A DNA stretch of 28,143 nucleotides from the NCBI GenBank assembly GCA_964471215.1, contig CAYYFC010000020.1:1-28143 (forward strand). The letters are read 5' to 3'. Numbering within the stretch: position 1 is the first letter of the stretch; each line of letters opens with the position of its first letter. This document shows positions 13,034 to 21,543 of the stretch, one piece after another. Source of the stretch: Archaeoglobus_B sp964471215 (GTDB lineage: Archaea; Halobacteriota; Archaeoglobi; Archaeoglobales; Archaeoglobaceae). The position numbers and the translations under genes are program-made. The notes beneath the pieces were generated by a model. It saw nothing but the letters and a program-made list of their open reading frames with translations. It had not been told where the DNA came from and ran no database searches.

Positions 13034-14197
13034 ATGTTCGAGGTTTCAGAGAGGTTAAGGAGTATTCCAAAGTATCTATTTGCCGAAATAGATGAATTAA
13101 AGAATAAAAAGATAAAGGAGGGTGTTAAGGTAATAGATTTTGGTGTTGGCGATCCAGATATTCCCACACCAAAGCACATAGTTGATGCAATGAAAAGAGC
13201 TGTTGAAAAGGCAGAAAACCACAGATATCCTAGTTATGAGGGCATGCTCAGATTCAGACAGGCAGTTGCAGAATTTTATCATAGGAGAAAAGGAGTAAAG
13301 CTCGACGCGGAGAGAGAGGTAATAGGGTTGATAGGTTCAAAGGAGGGGATTGCACATCTACCGCTTGCCTTCGTTAACAGGGGCGATTACACGCTTGTAC
13401 CAGATCCTGCCTATCCAGTTTACTACGCATCGACGATACTCGCAGATGGAATACCTTACAGGTTCCCGCTTAAAAAGGAAAACGATTTCCTGCCCGATTT
13501 TAACGAAATTCCATCAGATATTGCAAAAAAGGCAAAAATATTGTTTTTAAATTATCCGAACAATCCAACAACAGCTGTAGCTGATAAGGAATTCATAAAA
13601 CAGGCTGTAGATTTCTGTATAGATAATAAAATAATATTAGCTCATGATTTTGCTTACAGTGAAATAACATTTGACGGTTATAAGGCGTGCAGTTTTTTAA
13701 AAGTTGACGAATCATTTGAAGTTACAATAGAGTTCAACTCACTTTCAAAGACGTATAATATGACTGGATGGAGAATAGGATTTGCCGTTGGAAATCCGGA
13801 GATTTTGAAGGGTCTGTTAAGGGTGAAAACGAATATAGACAGCGGAATATTTCAGGCAATCCAGGAAGCGGCCATAACTGCCCTCACATCCGACGATAGA
13901 GTTATAGAGGAGAACTGCAGGATGTATAAAGAAAGGAGAGATCTTCTCGTTGAGGGATTGAGGGAAATAGGTTTGAATGTTAAAAAGCCCAGGGCTACTT
14001 TTTACGTATGGTGCGAAGTTCCAGAAGGTTACACAAGTGTTGGATTTACGAAGAAGCTTTTGGATGATGCGGGAATTCTCGTGACACCTGGAGTCGGATT
14101 TGGTAAGTACGGGGAGGGTTTTGTGAGGTTTTCTTTAACGAACGACATAAAGTTGATAGAAGAGGCGGTTGAGAGGATGAGAAATCTCGAGTTCTGA
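13034..14197 (+). CDS. dapL: LL-diaminopimelate aminotransferase DapL
   Basis: PLP enzyme converting tetrahydrodipicolinate directly to LL-diaminopimelate for lysine synthesis. 387 residues, fold type I. The PLP lysine is Lys239 in SLSKTYNMTGWR. Family-typical pieces are SERLRSIPKYLFAEID, DFGVGDPDIPTP, ENHRYPSYEGM, GSKEGIAHLPLAFVN, PDPAYPVYYAST and LNYPNNPT. The ENHRYPSYEG and GSKEGIAH signatures point to DapL over aspartate aminotransferase. ATG 13034 is chosen over an in-frame TTG at 13028; GGGGAG lies upstream, and the start follows the citrate synthase stop by 2 bases. Confidence 0.9.
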   Translation: MFEVSERLRSIPKYLFAEIDELKNKKIKEGVKVIDFGVGDPDIPTPKHIVDAMKRAVEKAENHRYPSYEGMLRFRQAVAEFYHRRKGVKLDAEREVIGLIGSKEGIAHLPLAFVNRGDYTLVPDPAYPVYYASTILADGIPYRFPLKKENDFLPDFNEIPSDIAKKAKILFLNYPNNPTTAVADKEFIKQAVDFCIDNKIILAHDFAYSEITFDGYKACSFLKVDESFEVTIEFNSLSKTYNMTGWRIGFAVGNPEILKGLLRVKTNIDSGIFQAIQEAAITALTSDDRVIEENCRMYKERRDLLVEGLREIGLNVKKPRATFYVWCEVPEGYTSVGFTKKLLDDAGILVTPGVGFGKYGEGFVRFSLTNDIKLIEEAVERMRNLEF

Positions 14198-14205
14198 CTG
14201 CAAAA

Positions 14206-14214
14206 CTTTAAAAG
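14206..14214 (+). promoter_or_regulatory. Leaderless promoter of the ThiF-like/mptG pair
   Basis: CTTTAAAAG is centred about 26 bases before ATG 14236, and no ribosome site precedes that ATG. Confidence 0.5.
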
Positions 14215-14235
14215 ACATAGGATCGAAATAGCATA

Positions 14236-14802
14236 ATGATAAACCTGTTTGAACTCGTGGAAGATATCGAATACATAAAGAAGTTTAAGGTGGGTGTAGT
14301 CGGGAGCAGGATGATAGCAGAACTGCTCTACAGAATGGGGATTGAACACATACATTACATAGGTGATTTCATAACACCGAACGACTTCCTACTCGATGTG
14401 AGCATAAGACCACTGGAAGCAAACAGCTACGACGTACCCGATGCGAGATTCTGTTCCTACATGTTCACAGAAGATTACAAGGAGTTGAAGAGACAGTTGA
14501 GGGGAGCTGATGTGATAATAGCGCACAAGCACATGGATTTGTTTTCAAGAATTGCAAGAGACTTGGGCGTTCCGTTCATGCCGAACTTCATAACGACATT
14601 CCTGCCAGATGGTATTTCTTTTATGGAGGTCGAAATACCAAAAATAGATTACGATCCAGTTTCCTATTCTATAAACTGCTCGATTCAGGCTTGTGAGGTT
14701 TTAAGGCTATTAACCGGATACGAAAAGCCGATTATAGCCCCCGAAGCATGTGTTGTGGATTTAAGGATGAAGAATTATCTGAGAATGATTAGGTTGAAAT
14801 GA
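14236..14802 (+). CDS. Degenerate ThiF/E1-like protein coupled to mptG
   Basis: 188 residues. The layout resembles a small ThiF/HesA (E1-like) nucleotide-binding domain: VGVVGSRMIAELLYRMGIEHIHYIG near the start (a glycine-poor version of the GxGxxG strand-loop-helix), GADVIIAHKHMDLFSRIARD and GVPFMPNF in the middle, and QACEVLRLLTGYEKPIIAPE near the end, as in ThiF homologues. The catalytic Cys, the CxxC zinc pairs and the GRQ-type ATP contacts are not apparent, so adenylation activity is doubtful. The ATGA overlap with the methanopterin gene mptG suggests a role in, or regulation of, that pathway; this is inference. Small E1-like HcgE of FeGP-cofactor synthesis shows the fold can serve methanogen-type cofactors. 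Confidence 0.6.
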   Translation: MINLFELVEDIEYIKKFKVGVVGSRMIAELLYRMGIEHIHYIGDFITPNDFLLDVSIRPLEANSYDVPDARFCSYMFTEDYKELKRQLRGADVIIAHKHMDLFSRIARDLGVPFMPNFITTFLPDGISFMEVEIPKIDYDPVSYSINCSIQACEVLRLLTGYEKPIIAPEACVVDLRMKNYLRMIRLK

Positions 14803-15755
14803 TCAGGATAAGAACTCCGTCAAGGATTCACATAACCCTGATAGATCTGAACGGTTCAATAGGCAGGATAGATGGTGGTATAGGATTCGCTTTAAGGGAA
14901 CCGTTCATAGATGTAAAGGCAAGAGGTTCCCGGGAATTAAAAATCCATGGGAAAGCCTTGAATATGGATAGATTCAGAGAAATAGCAAGTTCTCTGTCTA
15001 AAGTTTTCAAAAGATCGATAGAACTTGAGGTAATTTCAGATTACAGATCTCACGTTGGATTGGGCAGCGGTACTCAGATGAGTTTGGCAGTTGCAGAGGC
15101 TTACAACAGGATTTTCGATCTGGGTTTCAGTGTCAGAGAGCTTGCCGAGATTACGAAAAGAGGGGGCACTTCCGGAATAGGCGTTGCAGTTTTTGAGTTT
15201 GGAGGATTTATACTCGATGGAGGCCATTCAAGAAAGGAAAAACCTGAATTTTTACCTTCTTCGGCAAGTAAGGCAAAACCAGCACCTGTTTTAGTCAGGT
15301 ATGATTTTCCCGATTGGAAAGTTGTTCTAGCAATTCCCAATATGAGGGGATTTTACGGAAGGAGGGAGGTTGATCTCTTCAAGAAGTTCTGTCCGATTCC
15401 CGTTGAGGAGGTGAGGGAGCTCTGTCATCTCATACTAATGAAGGTTCTACCGTCCATAGTTGAATGCGATCTGGATGAGTTCGGGAGAGCGATATACAGG
15501 ATTCAGCAGATAGGGTTTAAAAGAATCGAGGTTGACATGTACGGAGATCTCATAAGAGGTGCTATAGATTTTGTTTCGGATCTAACAAAGGCTGTAGGAA
15601 TGAGCTCTACCGGTCCCGCAATGTATGCTGTAACAGATTCGAATTCAAGAGACATAAAGAAATCATTTGAGGAGTACTTCAGGGATAGAGGTCTGAACTG
15701 CGATACGATGAAGACGAGGGCAAAAAACTCGGGAGCGGAAATAAAGTTTTTATAA
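14799..15755 (+). CDS. mptG: Beta-ribofuranosylaminobenzene 5'-phosphate synthase (MptG)
   Basis: Joins 4-hydroxybenzoate or p-aminobenzoate with PRPP, with loss of CO2 and PPi, in the first committed step to methanopterin. 318 residues, GHMP-kinase fold. TPSRIHITLIDLNGS at the start, GGIGFALREP, the GHMP loop VGLGSGTQMSLAVAEA (Gly87-Gln93), and GGTSGIGVAVFEFGGFILDGG are typical of this family and separate it from ordinary sugar kinases. ATGA overlap with the ThiF-like gene. Its presence argues for an organism with tetrahydromethanopterin: methanogen or Archaeoglobales. Confidence 0.93.
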   Translation: MIRIRTPSRIHITLIDLNGSIGRIDGGIGFALREPFIDVKARGSRELKIHGKALNMDRFREIASSLSKVFKRSIELEVISDYRSHVGLGSGTQMSLAVAEAYNRIFDLGFSVRELAEITKRGGTSGIGVAVFEFGGFILDGGHSRKEKPEFLPSSASKAKPAPVLVRYDFPDWKVVLAIPNMRGFYGRREVDLFKKFCPIPVEEVRELCHLILMKVLPSIVECDLDEFGRAIYRIQQIGFKRIEVDMYGDLIRGAIDFVSDLTKAVGMSSTGPAMYAVTDSNSRDIKKSFEEYFRDRGLNCDTMKTRAKNSGAEIKFL

Positions 15756-15775
15756 GCGTTTAAAGACCTTTAGAT

Positions 15776-16162
15776 ATGAAGGAGGACTGGTTGAGCTTTG
15801 AACAGTTCAGAAGGGAATATCCTGAGGATAGATATGAAATAATCGAGATAGTTAGATTCGATAAGGGTGACGTGGATCTGGCACTTCAGAGGATTACGAG
15901 GATATCGTCAAAACTTGTAAAACTTGACATAGATGCCGATTTAATAACGCTTTCAAACTTCTCAAAGATCTCCCAGACGAGAATAGTCAGGTCAAAGACT
16001 AGGAGAAAGGCCACGATGACGGCAAAGTATGTGAAGACTTATCATGTACCGGATTTCCCAATTGCCCTTGTTCTGGCAGTTGATAGGGAAAAGTTTAAAG
16101 AGGAGGAGATAAGGAATATAAGGGAAATGATTAAAGGTGTTTTAAGCGATTTGAGATCCTGA
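15776..16162 (+). CDS. Conserved-looking archaeal protein of unknown function
   Basis: 128 residues, mixed charge, no membrane segment, no Cys. I do not recognise the family. An acidic N-terminal helix region (WLSFEQFRREYPEDRYEII), a central predicted beta region (KLVKLDIDADLITL), a basic patch SKTRRKATMTAK, then IALVLAVDREKF and a terminal helix. The basic patch could bind nucleic acid. A TATA-like TTTTTATAA (15747-15755) overlapping the mptG stop is 21-29 bases before the ATG, so it is probably leaderless. It ends back-to-back with the stop of the convergent protease gene in one TGATCA. Confidence 0.75.
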   Translation: MKEDWLSFEQFRREYPEDRYEIIEIVRFDKGDVDLALQRITRISSKLVKLDIDADLITLSNFSKISQTRIVRSKTRRKATMTAKYVKTYHVPDFPIALVLAVDREKFKEEEIRNIREMIKGVLSDLRS

Positions 16163-16936
16163 TCAGATGATATAGCCGAGAAAATACCCCGATATGGCGC
16201 CAAAGTTCAAAAAAGGTAAGCCTGCATGAGGTCTCTTTTTCCTTTCAGCTATTGCTATGAGTACGAGCAATCCGATGAAACTACCGATCAGAGTCGTGAG
16301 GGCCTGAAGCTTTATGAAACCTATTGAGGGGGATCTGGAGAACGTTTGAGCCGATATGAACAGTATATTCGGAATAACTGCATCCCCCACACCGAAGACT
16401 ATGGGTCTATCCCTTGATGGAATTATAAAGAGCATTGGAAGATTTAGTTTGATTATGGAATCTGCTAGCTTGATCATGTGACCCGTTCTGTAAACGGAGA
16501 TTATATCGTATACTGCAAGTGCTGTCAGGAGAACTATAACGGGAAAAGGTTCAAGACTTATACCGAATATCGACGTGATACCGCCTGCAAGTACTAGTGC
16601 CGAAAAATTAAGAACGAACACGTTAGGCTTTTTTATAAGAGCAAAAACGAGCAGAAATGCGATCAATACGGATAGAGATTTGAAGAAGGGTATGAAGACG
16701 TAATATGCCGCTATGAAGACGAGAAAGTACATTATAGCTTTCAAAATCCTTTCGCTCTTTTTTGCAAGAAATAGTATTAATGCCGTGAACATTACTATCG
16801 CTAAAAAGTAGTATATCGAGTTTGAGACTTCCTTGGGATTCTCAAAGACCTTAACTCCTGCAGATTCATAGCTGGGTATGCATGCAAAGGCTAGCAATGC
16901 GACGATTATGTACAGAATCGCTATTACCCATCTCAT
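16163..16936 (-). CDS. Presenilin/signal-peptide-peptidase-like intramembrane aspartyl protease
   Basis: 257 residues with about eight or nine hydrophobic segments. The two catalytic aspartates are Asp144 in the YD motif (ALAVYDIISVY) and Asp185 in GxGD (FGVGDAVIP), in adjacent membrane segments as in family A22. The C-terminal PAL motif appears as GLPFLNFG (Pro241), with Phe for Ala. It would cleave membrane-embedded substrates such as signal-peptide remnants. The ATG lies one base after the PINA stop, so the two are one operon. The functional link to a DNA-repair ATPase is unclear. The stop abuts the stop of the convergent gene. Confidence 0.9.
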   Translation of the reverse strand: MRWVIAILYIIVALLAFACIPSYESAGVKVFENPKEVSNSIYYFLAIVMFTALILFLAKKSERILKAIMYFLVFIAAYYVFIPFFKSLSVLIAFLLVFALIKKPNVFVLNFSALVLAGGITSIFGISLEPFPVIVLLTALAVYDIISVYRTGHMIKLADSIIKLNLPMLFIIPSRDRPIVFGVGDAVIPNILFISAQTFSRSPSIGFIKLQALTTLIGSFIGLLVLIAIAERKKRPHAGLPFLNFGAISGYFLGYII

Positions 16937-16937
16937 A

Positions 16938-18713
16938 TCATACAGCCCTTATGTATATCTTTTCACCCTTTAAAATCGCATTCTTGAGAATTTTTCCTGC
17001 TTCCTTATCCTTTCTTATCTTTATGGTCCCCTTTTTACTGACTGCCGCTGTGAATAGATAGTTATTTCCTGCATAAACCTCAACTGTCTTTCCTTCTAGA
17101 CCCCTTGCATGTATAAGGTAATGTTTAGTATTCTCCTCAACTTCAACCTCTCTCAAAATCTCCTCAACAAGCGGCTGTATCTCCAGTTTCATCTTCAACT
17201 CCCTCTCTATCCTCTTTATCCTCTTACCCCTTCTACCAAGAAGAAGGGGTATCTCCTCTTCAGGTACCTTTATAACTGCATTTCTATTACTCAGAACTTC
17301 TATCTCGTATCTCGAAACGTATCTCTTTACGACATCCTCTATCATACTCCTTATTTCTTCCAGATTCTCGAGTTCAATAGGCATGACAACGACCTGTTCA
17401 CCGTAAGTGTATATCTCGAATTCAACCCTCTTTGATTCAAAGTCTATTACCTCTATAACTGGTCTCGCCAGATCCTCCTCTGTCATGCCATAGGGAACCT
17501 TAACCGTGAAATTCAGCTCGTAAACCTTCTTAATCTTACCGGCATCTATGAATATTACAGTGTCAACTACCTGGGGAATCATTCCGAGCTCGACTCTACC
17601 TATAAGCCTCTGAATAGCATCTATCGCTCTTGTCGCATGCGTAACTCCTATCATTCCTACTCCGGCAAGTCTCATATCCGCGAATACCTGGAAATCCGAT
17701 GTTTTCCTTAACTCGTCATATATCGTATAATCCGGTCTTACAAGGAGTAATATATCTGCTGTTAGGCTCATATCACCTTCAAGAGGTGCGTATTGAGTTA
17801 TCTCGTCCCTCACCATCAGATCTCTCGGACTTTCCATTGTCTTGACTATGTAGCCCTTTTCCATCAGGTAATTCGCGACGCTGGATGCAAAGGTTGACTT
17901 GCCAGCACCGGGAGGACCAGCTATAAGAATTCCCCTCTGCTTTTCAATAAATCTCCTTTTTAGTTCCTCGCTTACACCGTACTCATCCAGGGTAACCTTT
18001 GCAACAGGTCTCACAGCCGTAATCTCCATCTTGTCCGAAAAAGGTCTTTCCGCTATTGCAATCCTCACGTCTCTTAGCTGAACTATGGTAGCTCCTCTCC
18101 TCTCTATCTCTATACTACTTTCCTCATCTCTCTTCGCAACATCGAGTATCTCATGTGCTATTTCCTGTAATTCCTCGAGTGTCATCGGTTCATCTCTTAT
18201 CTTTACGAGTTTCAGCTGACCAATCCTTCCCCTTTTTGCATAAGGAGGTGATCCTTCTCTCAAATGCACGCTCGCCGTATCTGGTGTGAAGAACTTCATT
18301 ATCTTCGTATCCTCAGGTCTCAGAACTTCCTGCTTTAAAAATATCGATTTTATACCCTTTGCAACGGCAACATGGTACTGAACCTTATCGCACGTTACAA
18401 GTACTGCATTCTCTCTCTCCGCAATTCTCCTTATCATGTCGTCTATTTCTCCACTTTTAGCAAGCCTTATCTGATCAATGCTCGGTCTTTCACCGAGGAA
18501 TAGAACGTCGAATCCCTTCTCTTCCGAAATCTCCCTTATCCTCTTCACTTCCTCGAGACCCTTAAACCCTGTTATCTTACCCCTGTTCGCCTGTGCCTCC
18601 AGTTCGGCTATGGCCGGTTCAGGGATTATTATAGTACCTTCTATCTCACCTCTCTCAATCATCTTCGATATCCTTCCATCTATAAGTGCACTTGTATCTA
18701 TGACGTATTTCAC
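16938..18713 (-). CDS. PIN-domain ATPase PINA (PilT-like, KH domain)
   Basis: 591 residues from GTG. Order: PIN domain (about 1-130; Asp6 in KYVIDTSALIDGR, acidic GEIDDMI and VTCD), a linker, a VirB11/PilT-like ATPase with Walker A GPPGAGKST (266-274), then a KH-type RNA/DNA-binding segment (VPEEEIPLLLGRRGKRIKRI) and a C-terminal basic domain. In Sulfolobus the homologue PINA is a hexameric Holliday-junction branch-migration ATPase that works with Hjc and Hjm. GTG 18713 is chosen because MKYVIDTS is the usual start and a TATA-like TTAAGTAA is about 26 bases upstream; an in-frame TTG at 18731 would add six residues. Confidence 0.88.
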   Translation of the reverse strand: MKYVIDTSALIDGRISKMIERGEIEGTIIIPEPAIAELEAQANRGKITGFKGLEEVKRIREISEEKGFDVLFLGERPSIDQIRLAKSGEIDDMIRRIAERENAVLVTCDKVQYHVAVAKGIKSIFLKQEVLRPEDTKIMKFFTPDTASVHLREGSPPYAKRGRIGQLKLVKIRDEPMTLEELQEIAHEILDVAKRDEESSIEIERRGATIVQLRDVRIAIAERPFSDKMEITAVRPVAKVTLDEYGVSEELKRRFIEKQRGILIAGPPGAGKSTFASSVANYLMEKGYIVKTMESPRDLMVRDEITQYAPLEGDMSLTADILLLVRPDYTIYDELRKTSDFQVFADMRLAGVGMIGVTHATRAIDAIQRLIGRVELGMIPQVVDTVIFIDAGKIKKVYELNFTVKVPYGMTEEDLARPVIEVIDFESKRVEFEIYTYGEQVVVMPIELENLEEIRSMIEDVVKRYVSRYEIEVLSNRNAVIKVPEEEIPLLLGRRGKRIKRIERELKMKLEIQPLVEEILREVEVEENTKHYLIHARGLEGKTVEVYAGNNYLFTAAVSKKGTIKIRKDKEAGKILKNAILKGEKIYIRAV

Positions 18714-18738
18714 ATTTAAGAACTGTCTCAAGGATTAC

Positions 18739-18825
18739 TTAATCTTTTCCGATGAGATTTATGATGTTGTTCTTTGACGACCTACCAGCACCAAAGAGCG
18801 AGGCTTTCTTAGCTATGTTTTGCAA
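18739..18825 (-). CDS. Possible 28-codon leader peptide gene upstream of PINA
   Basis: TTG-initiated frame QNIAKKASLFGAGRSSKNNI continuing INLIGKD, ending 25 bases before the PINA GTG. Codon choice resembles neighbouring real genes, and a T/A-rich TTTTAAAAAAGAT precedes it. No ATG or GTG is available, because an in-frame TGA lies upstream, and no family is recognised. It could equally be the tail of a lost gene. Confidence 0.2.
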   Translation of the reverse strand: MQNIAKKASLFGAGRSSKNNIINLIGKD

Positions 18826-19207
18826 TTTTTTTATCTTTTTTAAAATCGATGATGTGCAAATGAGATGTCATTTGAACTGCCGGAAATATTAACGGTACAA
18901 TTAAACATATCTTCACATTAATTATATTTAATTTATTATTTTTAAAGTTTTTATTAAGTTTGCTTGATCTTGTATTAAATGCGTGGGATTCTTCTGTCCC
19001 ATCGATTTTATTAGCAGTAGATTAATTAAGAAATTTAAATCATTACATTATTATCAGTTTATTTTTACATAAAATGGTATGGAAAACTGTAAAATTCCGA
19101 CAAGGGCTTTTTTAGATGTTCCCGTCTGGACAAGCCATCCCAATTTATATTTAGTATTGATAAAAAGGCTTATTATTCGATCGTAAGACCATTTATCTGG
19201 TGATACC
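18826..19207. other. AT-rich intergenic region
   Basis: No gene recognised. Very AT-rich around 18900-18960 and 19015-19075, with a hairpin-like TGGGA/TCCCA at about 18985-19002 and a TATA-like AATTTATATTTAGTA at 19141-19155 before the 115-aa gene. A GGTGAT ribosome site (19199-19204) precedes that gene. No tRNA or CRISPR structure is seen. Confidence 0.5.
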
Positions 19208-19555
19208 ATGCCTGAACTGGAAATCGGAGAATATTATAAATATGAAGTAAAAGAATACAGGGACGCAGTTGAGATAAGACTGTACGAGGATAAAAAAGGA
19301 AAGGAAATGGATCTGAACTGGCCAATCGCGGGTGAGGTGATAGCGAGCAGGATAAAGAGGATTAAGGGTATCGAAGAATCCTATTACTCACCGAGTCTTG
19401 GATACATAAGCATAAAGATCCCGAAGGATGTAGAAAGTATTGAGTCGGTGGCGAGGGCTATAGTGGACGTAATATGTAAGGTGATATCGAATTACAGGAC
19501 CGCGAAGAACAGAATTGAAAGCGTGTTCAAGGAAAGCGGACTTAAAGGATATTAA
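19208..19555 (+). CDS. Orphan 115-residue protein
   Basis: Unrecognised. Soluble, charged, one Cys, no signal peptide. The N-terminal half (IGEYYKYEVKEYRDAVEIRL) suggests antiparallel beta strands, and YISIKIPKDVESIESVARAI leads into a C-terminal helix pair. A clear GGTGAT ribosome site lies 3 bases before the ATG, and codon use matches the neighbourhood, so it is probably real. Its stop overlaps the topoisomerase stop on the other strand in a shared TTAA. Confidence 0.7.
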   Translation: MPELEIGEYYKYEVKEYRDAVEIRLYEDKKGKEMDLNWPIAGEVIASRIKRIKGIEESYYSPSLGYISIKIPKDVESIESVARAIVDVICKVISNYRTAKNRIESVFKESGLKGY

Positions 19556-21543
19556 TTCTCCTTTTTCCATTTCAAGTAATTGCAGAGGGGGCAGCCAAGA
19601 TCCCAAATCCTGTCCTTAATTCTTATCTTTATTTTTTTTAGCATATGCTTCTCGCAGACATCGGAGGTTATCTTTATCCTTCCGTGCTGAGGTAATGGCA
19701 GGCTGAATCTGCATTTGGGATAATTCGTACAGCCTATAAATCTCTTATCAAATCTCTTTATTATCAGAAATCCATCGCATTCCGGACATCTTCCTATGCT
19801 CTCCCTTTCAATTCTTAAGCTTTCATCCATCTCAATTCCCTCTCTAAGACTCCTCCCCAGTTCATCGACATCTATACAACTTATTACATCCTTCAAAAAT
19901 CTCAGCGATTTCATGAAAACATCTCTGTCATCAAGTTTTCCCTCAGCAATCATATCCATGTCCCTTTCTAGTTCGGAAGTCATGTCGGGAAGCGTTATCT
20001 TCTCGGCATTCTTCTTCAAAGCCGATATTACTGCGAATGCCGTATTTGTCGGTCTTATCGGATTCCCGTATATGTACTTTCTATCGTACAGCTTCTTTAG
20101 TATTTCATGTCTAGTTGACTTTGTACCCAATCCAAGACTCTCCATTACCTTTATAATCCTTCCAACCGTGTATCTCTGCGGAGGCTTTGTTTTTCTCTTT
20201 TCAATCCTCTTTTCCTCAATTCTCACAATTTCTCCCACCTTAAAATCGGGGATTATGTTCTGATCAAATTCTACGTACCTGTATATCCTTCTCCAGCCGT
20301 CAAAGATCAATCTTCTTCCTTTTGCCTTAAAAACCTCATTACAGCTAAGTTCAACCCTTTTTATTTCCCATAAGGCTTTTGGTGCAATTGTGGACAGAAA
20401 TCTCCTGACTATGAGTTCGTATATTATCCATTCATCCTTCTTCAAATCCTCCTTAAAAGCTACTGCGGTCGGGTATATGGGTGGATGATCCTTTGTCTCC
20501 TTTTTCCCCCTTGAAGGTGCTATATCGTATGACAGAACGAATTCAGCTTCACTTCTGAAATCGCTGTCCAGAAACATCTCCGCTATTGACTTCAAATTCA
20601 ACGTCTTCGGATATACGGTGTTGTCTGTTCTGGGATAGGATATATAACCGCTCATGTAAAGATCTTCGGCTATCCTCATAGCCTTATCAGGATTCATGAA
20701 TCTCGAAGCCTCTTTAAGAAATTCCGTCGTATTGAAAGGTATGGGCTTGTTTTCCTCGATTATCTTCTTTTCAAAACTCAGCACTTTTGCATACTCCCCA
20801 ATACCCTCCAGAACATTCCTTGCTTTTTCTTCTTCTTCAAATCTCCTGCTCCATGCATAAATACCTTTAACCCTAATGGCTATCTCCCAGTAATTTCTGG
20901 ATTTGAAGTTCCTGATCTCCTCCTCCCTCTCGACTATAATCCTCAATGTTGGGCTCTGAACCCTTCCGACGCTTAAGAAGTCCTTACCCAATCTGTTTGC
21001 AGAAATAGAAAGAAGTCTCGTTAAAACTGCACCCCAAAGAAGATCTATCTTCTGTCTTACTTCTGCAGACTTTGCAAGGTTGTAGTCAACGTTTACGGGA
21101 TTTCTGAACGCATTTTTAATGTCTTCACACGTCAAAGCACTGAACCTTACCCTATCAACCCTCACGTTTGGATTAACCCTCCTTATTATGCTCAAAGCCT
21201 CCAAACCTATCAGCTCTCCCTCCCTATCGTAATCGGTTGCAATCGTTACCCTGTCGGCATCTCCTGCCAGATCAACGAGAAGCTTTGCAATGTTCTTTTC
21301 TCTAATCTTTTTGATAAATCTAGCCTTTAATAGTTCCTCTATCGGCGTTCTTCTCCAGTCGTTCAGATCGCTGGGAAAGTCTATATCCATTATGTGTCCC
21401 CTTAAACCTACCACGTATACATCGTTTGATCTCGAGAAGTAATATCTAACACCGTACTTACTGAGTGTTTTGAAATCTCTGAAGAGTATAGATGCTATTC
21501 TTTTTGCAGATTTATCCTTTTCAGAAATTATAAGCCAGCTCAT
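19552..21543 (-). CDS. topA: DNA topoisomerase I (type IA)
   Basis: Relaxes negative supercoils by transient single-strand cleavage. 663 residues. The TOPRIM domain has the metal site DYDREGE (104-110); KIDLLWGAVLTRLLS and VGRVQSPTLRIIVERE follow; the nucleophile is Tyr303 in GYISYPRTDN; then ESLGLGTKSTRHEI. The C-terminus has a zinc ribbon, CPECDGF...CTNYPKC, and a last pair CEKH...CPLCNY. No helicase domain, so it is not reverse gyrase. ATG overlaps the eS8 stop (ATGA), making an eS8-topA operon. Confidence 0.95.
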   Translation of the reverse strand: MSWLIISEKDKSAKRIASILFRDFKTLSKYGVRYYFSRSNDVYVVGLRGHIMDIDFPSDLNDWRRTPIEELLKARFIKKIREKNIAKLLVDLAGDADRVTIATDYDREGELIGLEALSIIRRVNPNVRVDRVRFSALTCEDIKNAFRNPVNVDYNLAKSAEVRQKIDLLWGAVLTRLLSISANRLGKDFLSVGRVQSPTLRIIVEREEEIRNFKSRNYWEIAIRVKGIYAWSRRFEEEEKARNVLEGIGEYAKVLSFEKKIIEENKPIPFNTTEFLKEASRFMNPDKAMRIAEDLYMSGYISYPRTDNTVYPKTLNLKSIAEMFLDSDFRSEAEFVLSYDIAPSRGKKETKDHPPIYPTAVAFKEDLKKDEWIIYELIVRRFLSTIAPKALWEIKRVELSCNEVFKAKGRRLIFDGWRRIYRYVEFDQNIIPDFKVGEIVRIEEKRIEKRKTKPPQRYTVGRIIKVMESLGLGTKSTRHEILKKLYDRKYIYGNPIRPTNTAFAVISALKKNAEKITLPDMTSELERDMDMIAEGKLDDRDVFMKSLRFLKDVISCIDVDELGRSLREGIEMDESLRIERESIGRCPECDGFLIIKRFDKRFIGCTNYPKCRFSLPLPQHGRIKITSDVCEKHMLKKIKIRIKDRIWDLGCPLCNYLKWKKEN

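Noticed and set aside
12498..13070. 190-residue minus-strand frame opposite citrate synthase
   Set aside because: It lies antisense to intact, clearly recognisable citrate synthase and shows no family features.
14236..14802. Full E1-type adenylating enzyme (ThiF or MoeB)
   Set aside because: Too short and lacking the GxGxxG loop, zinc cysteines and catalytic Cys; called only degenerate ThiF-like.
18751..18882. 43-codon plus-strand frame starting MMLFFDDLPAPKSEAF
   Set aside because: No promoter or ribosome site and no recognisable family; it lies antisense to the PINA upstream region, and the minus strand reads better there.
19796..20263. 155-residue plus-strand frame opposite topA
   Set aside because: Ser/Phe/Leu-rich antisense shadow of a conserved topoisomerase segment.
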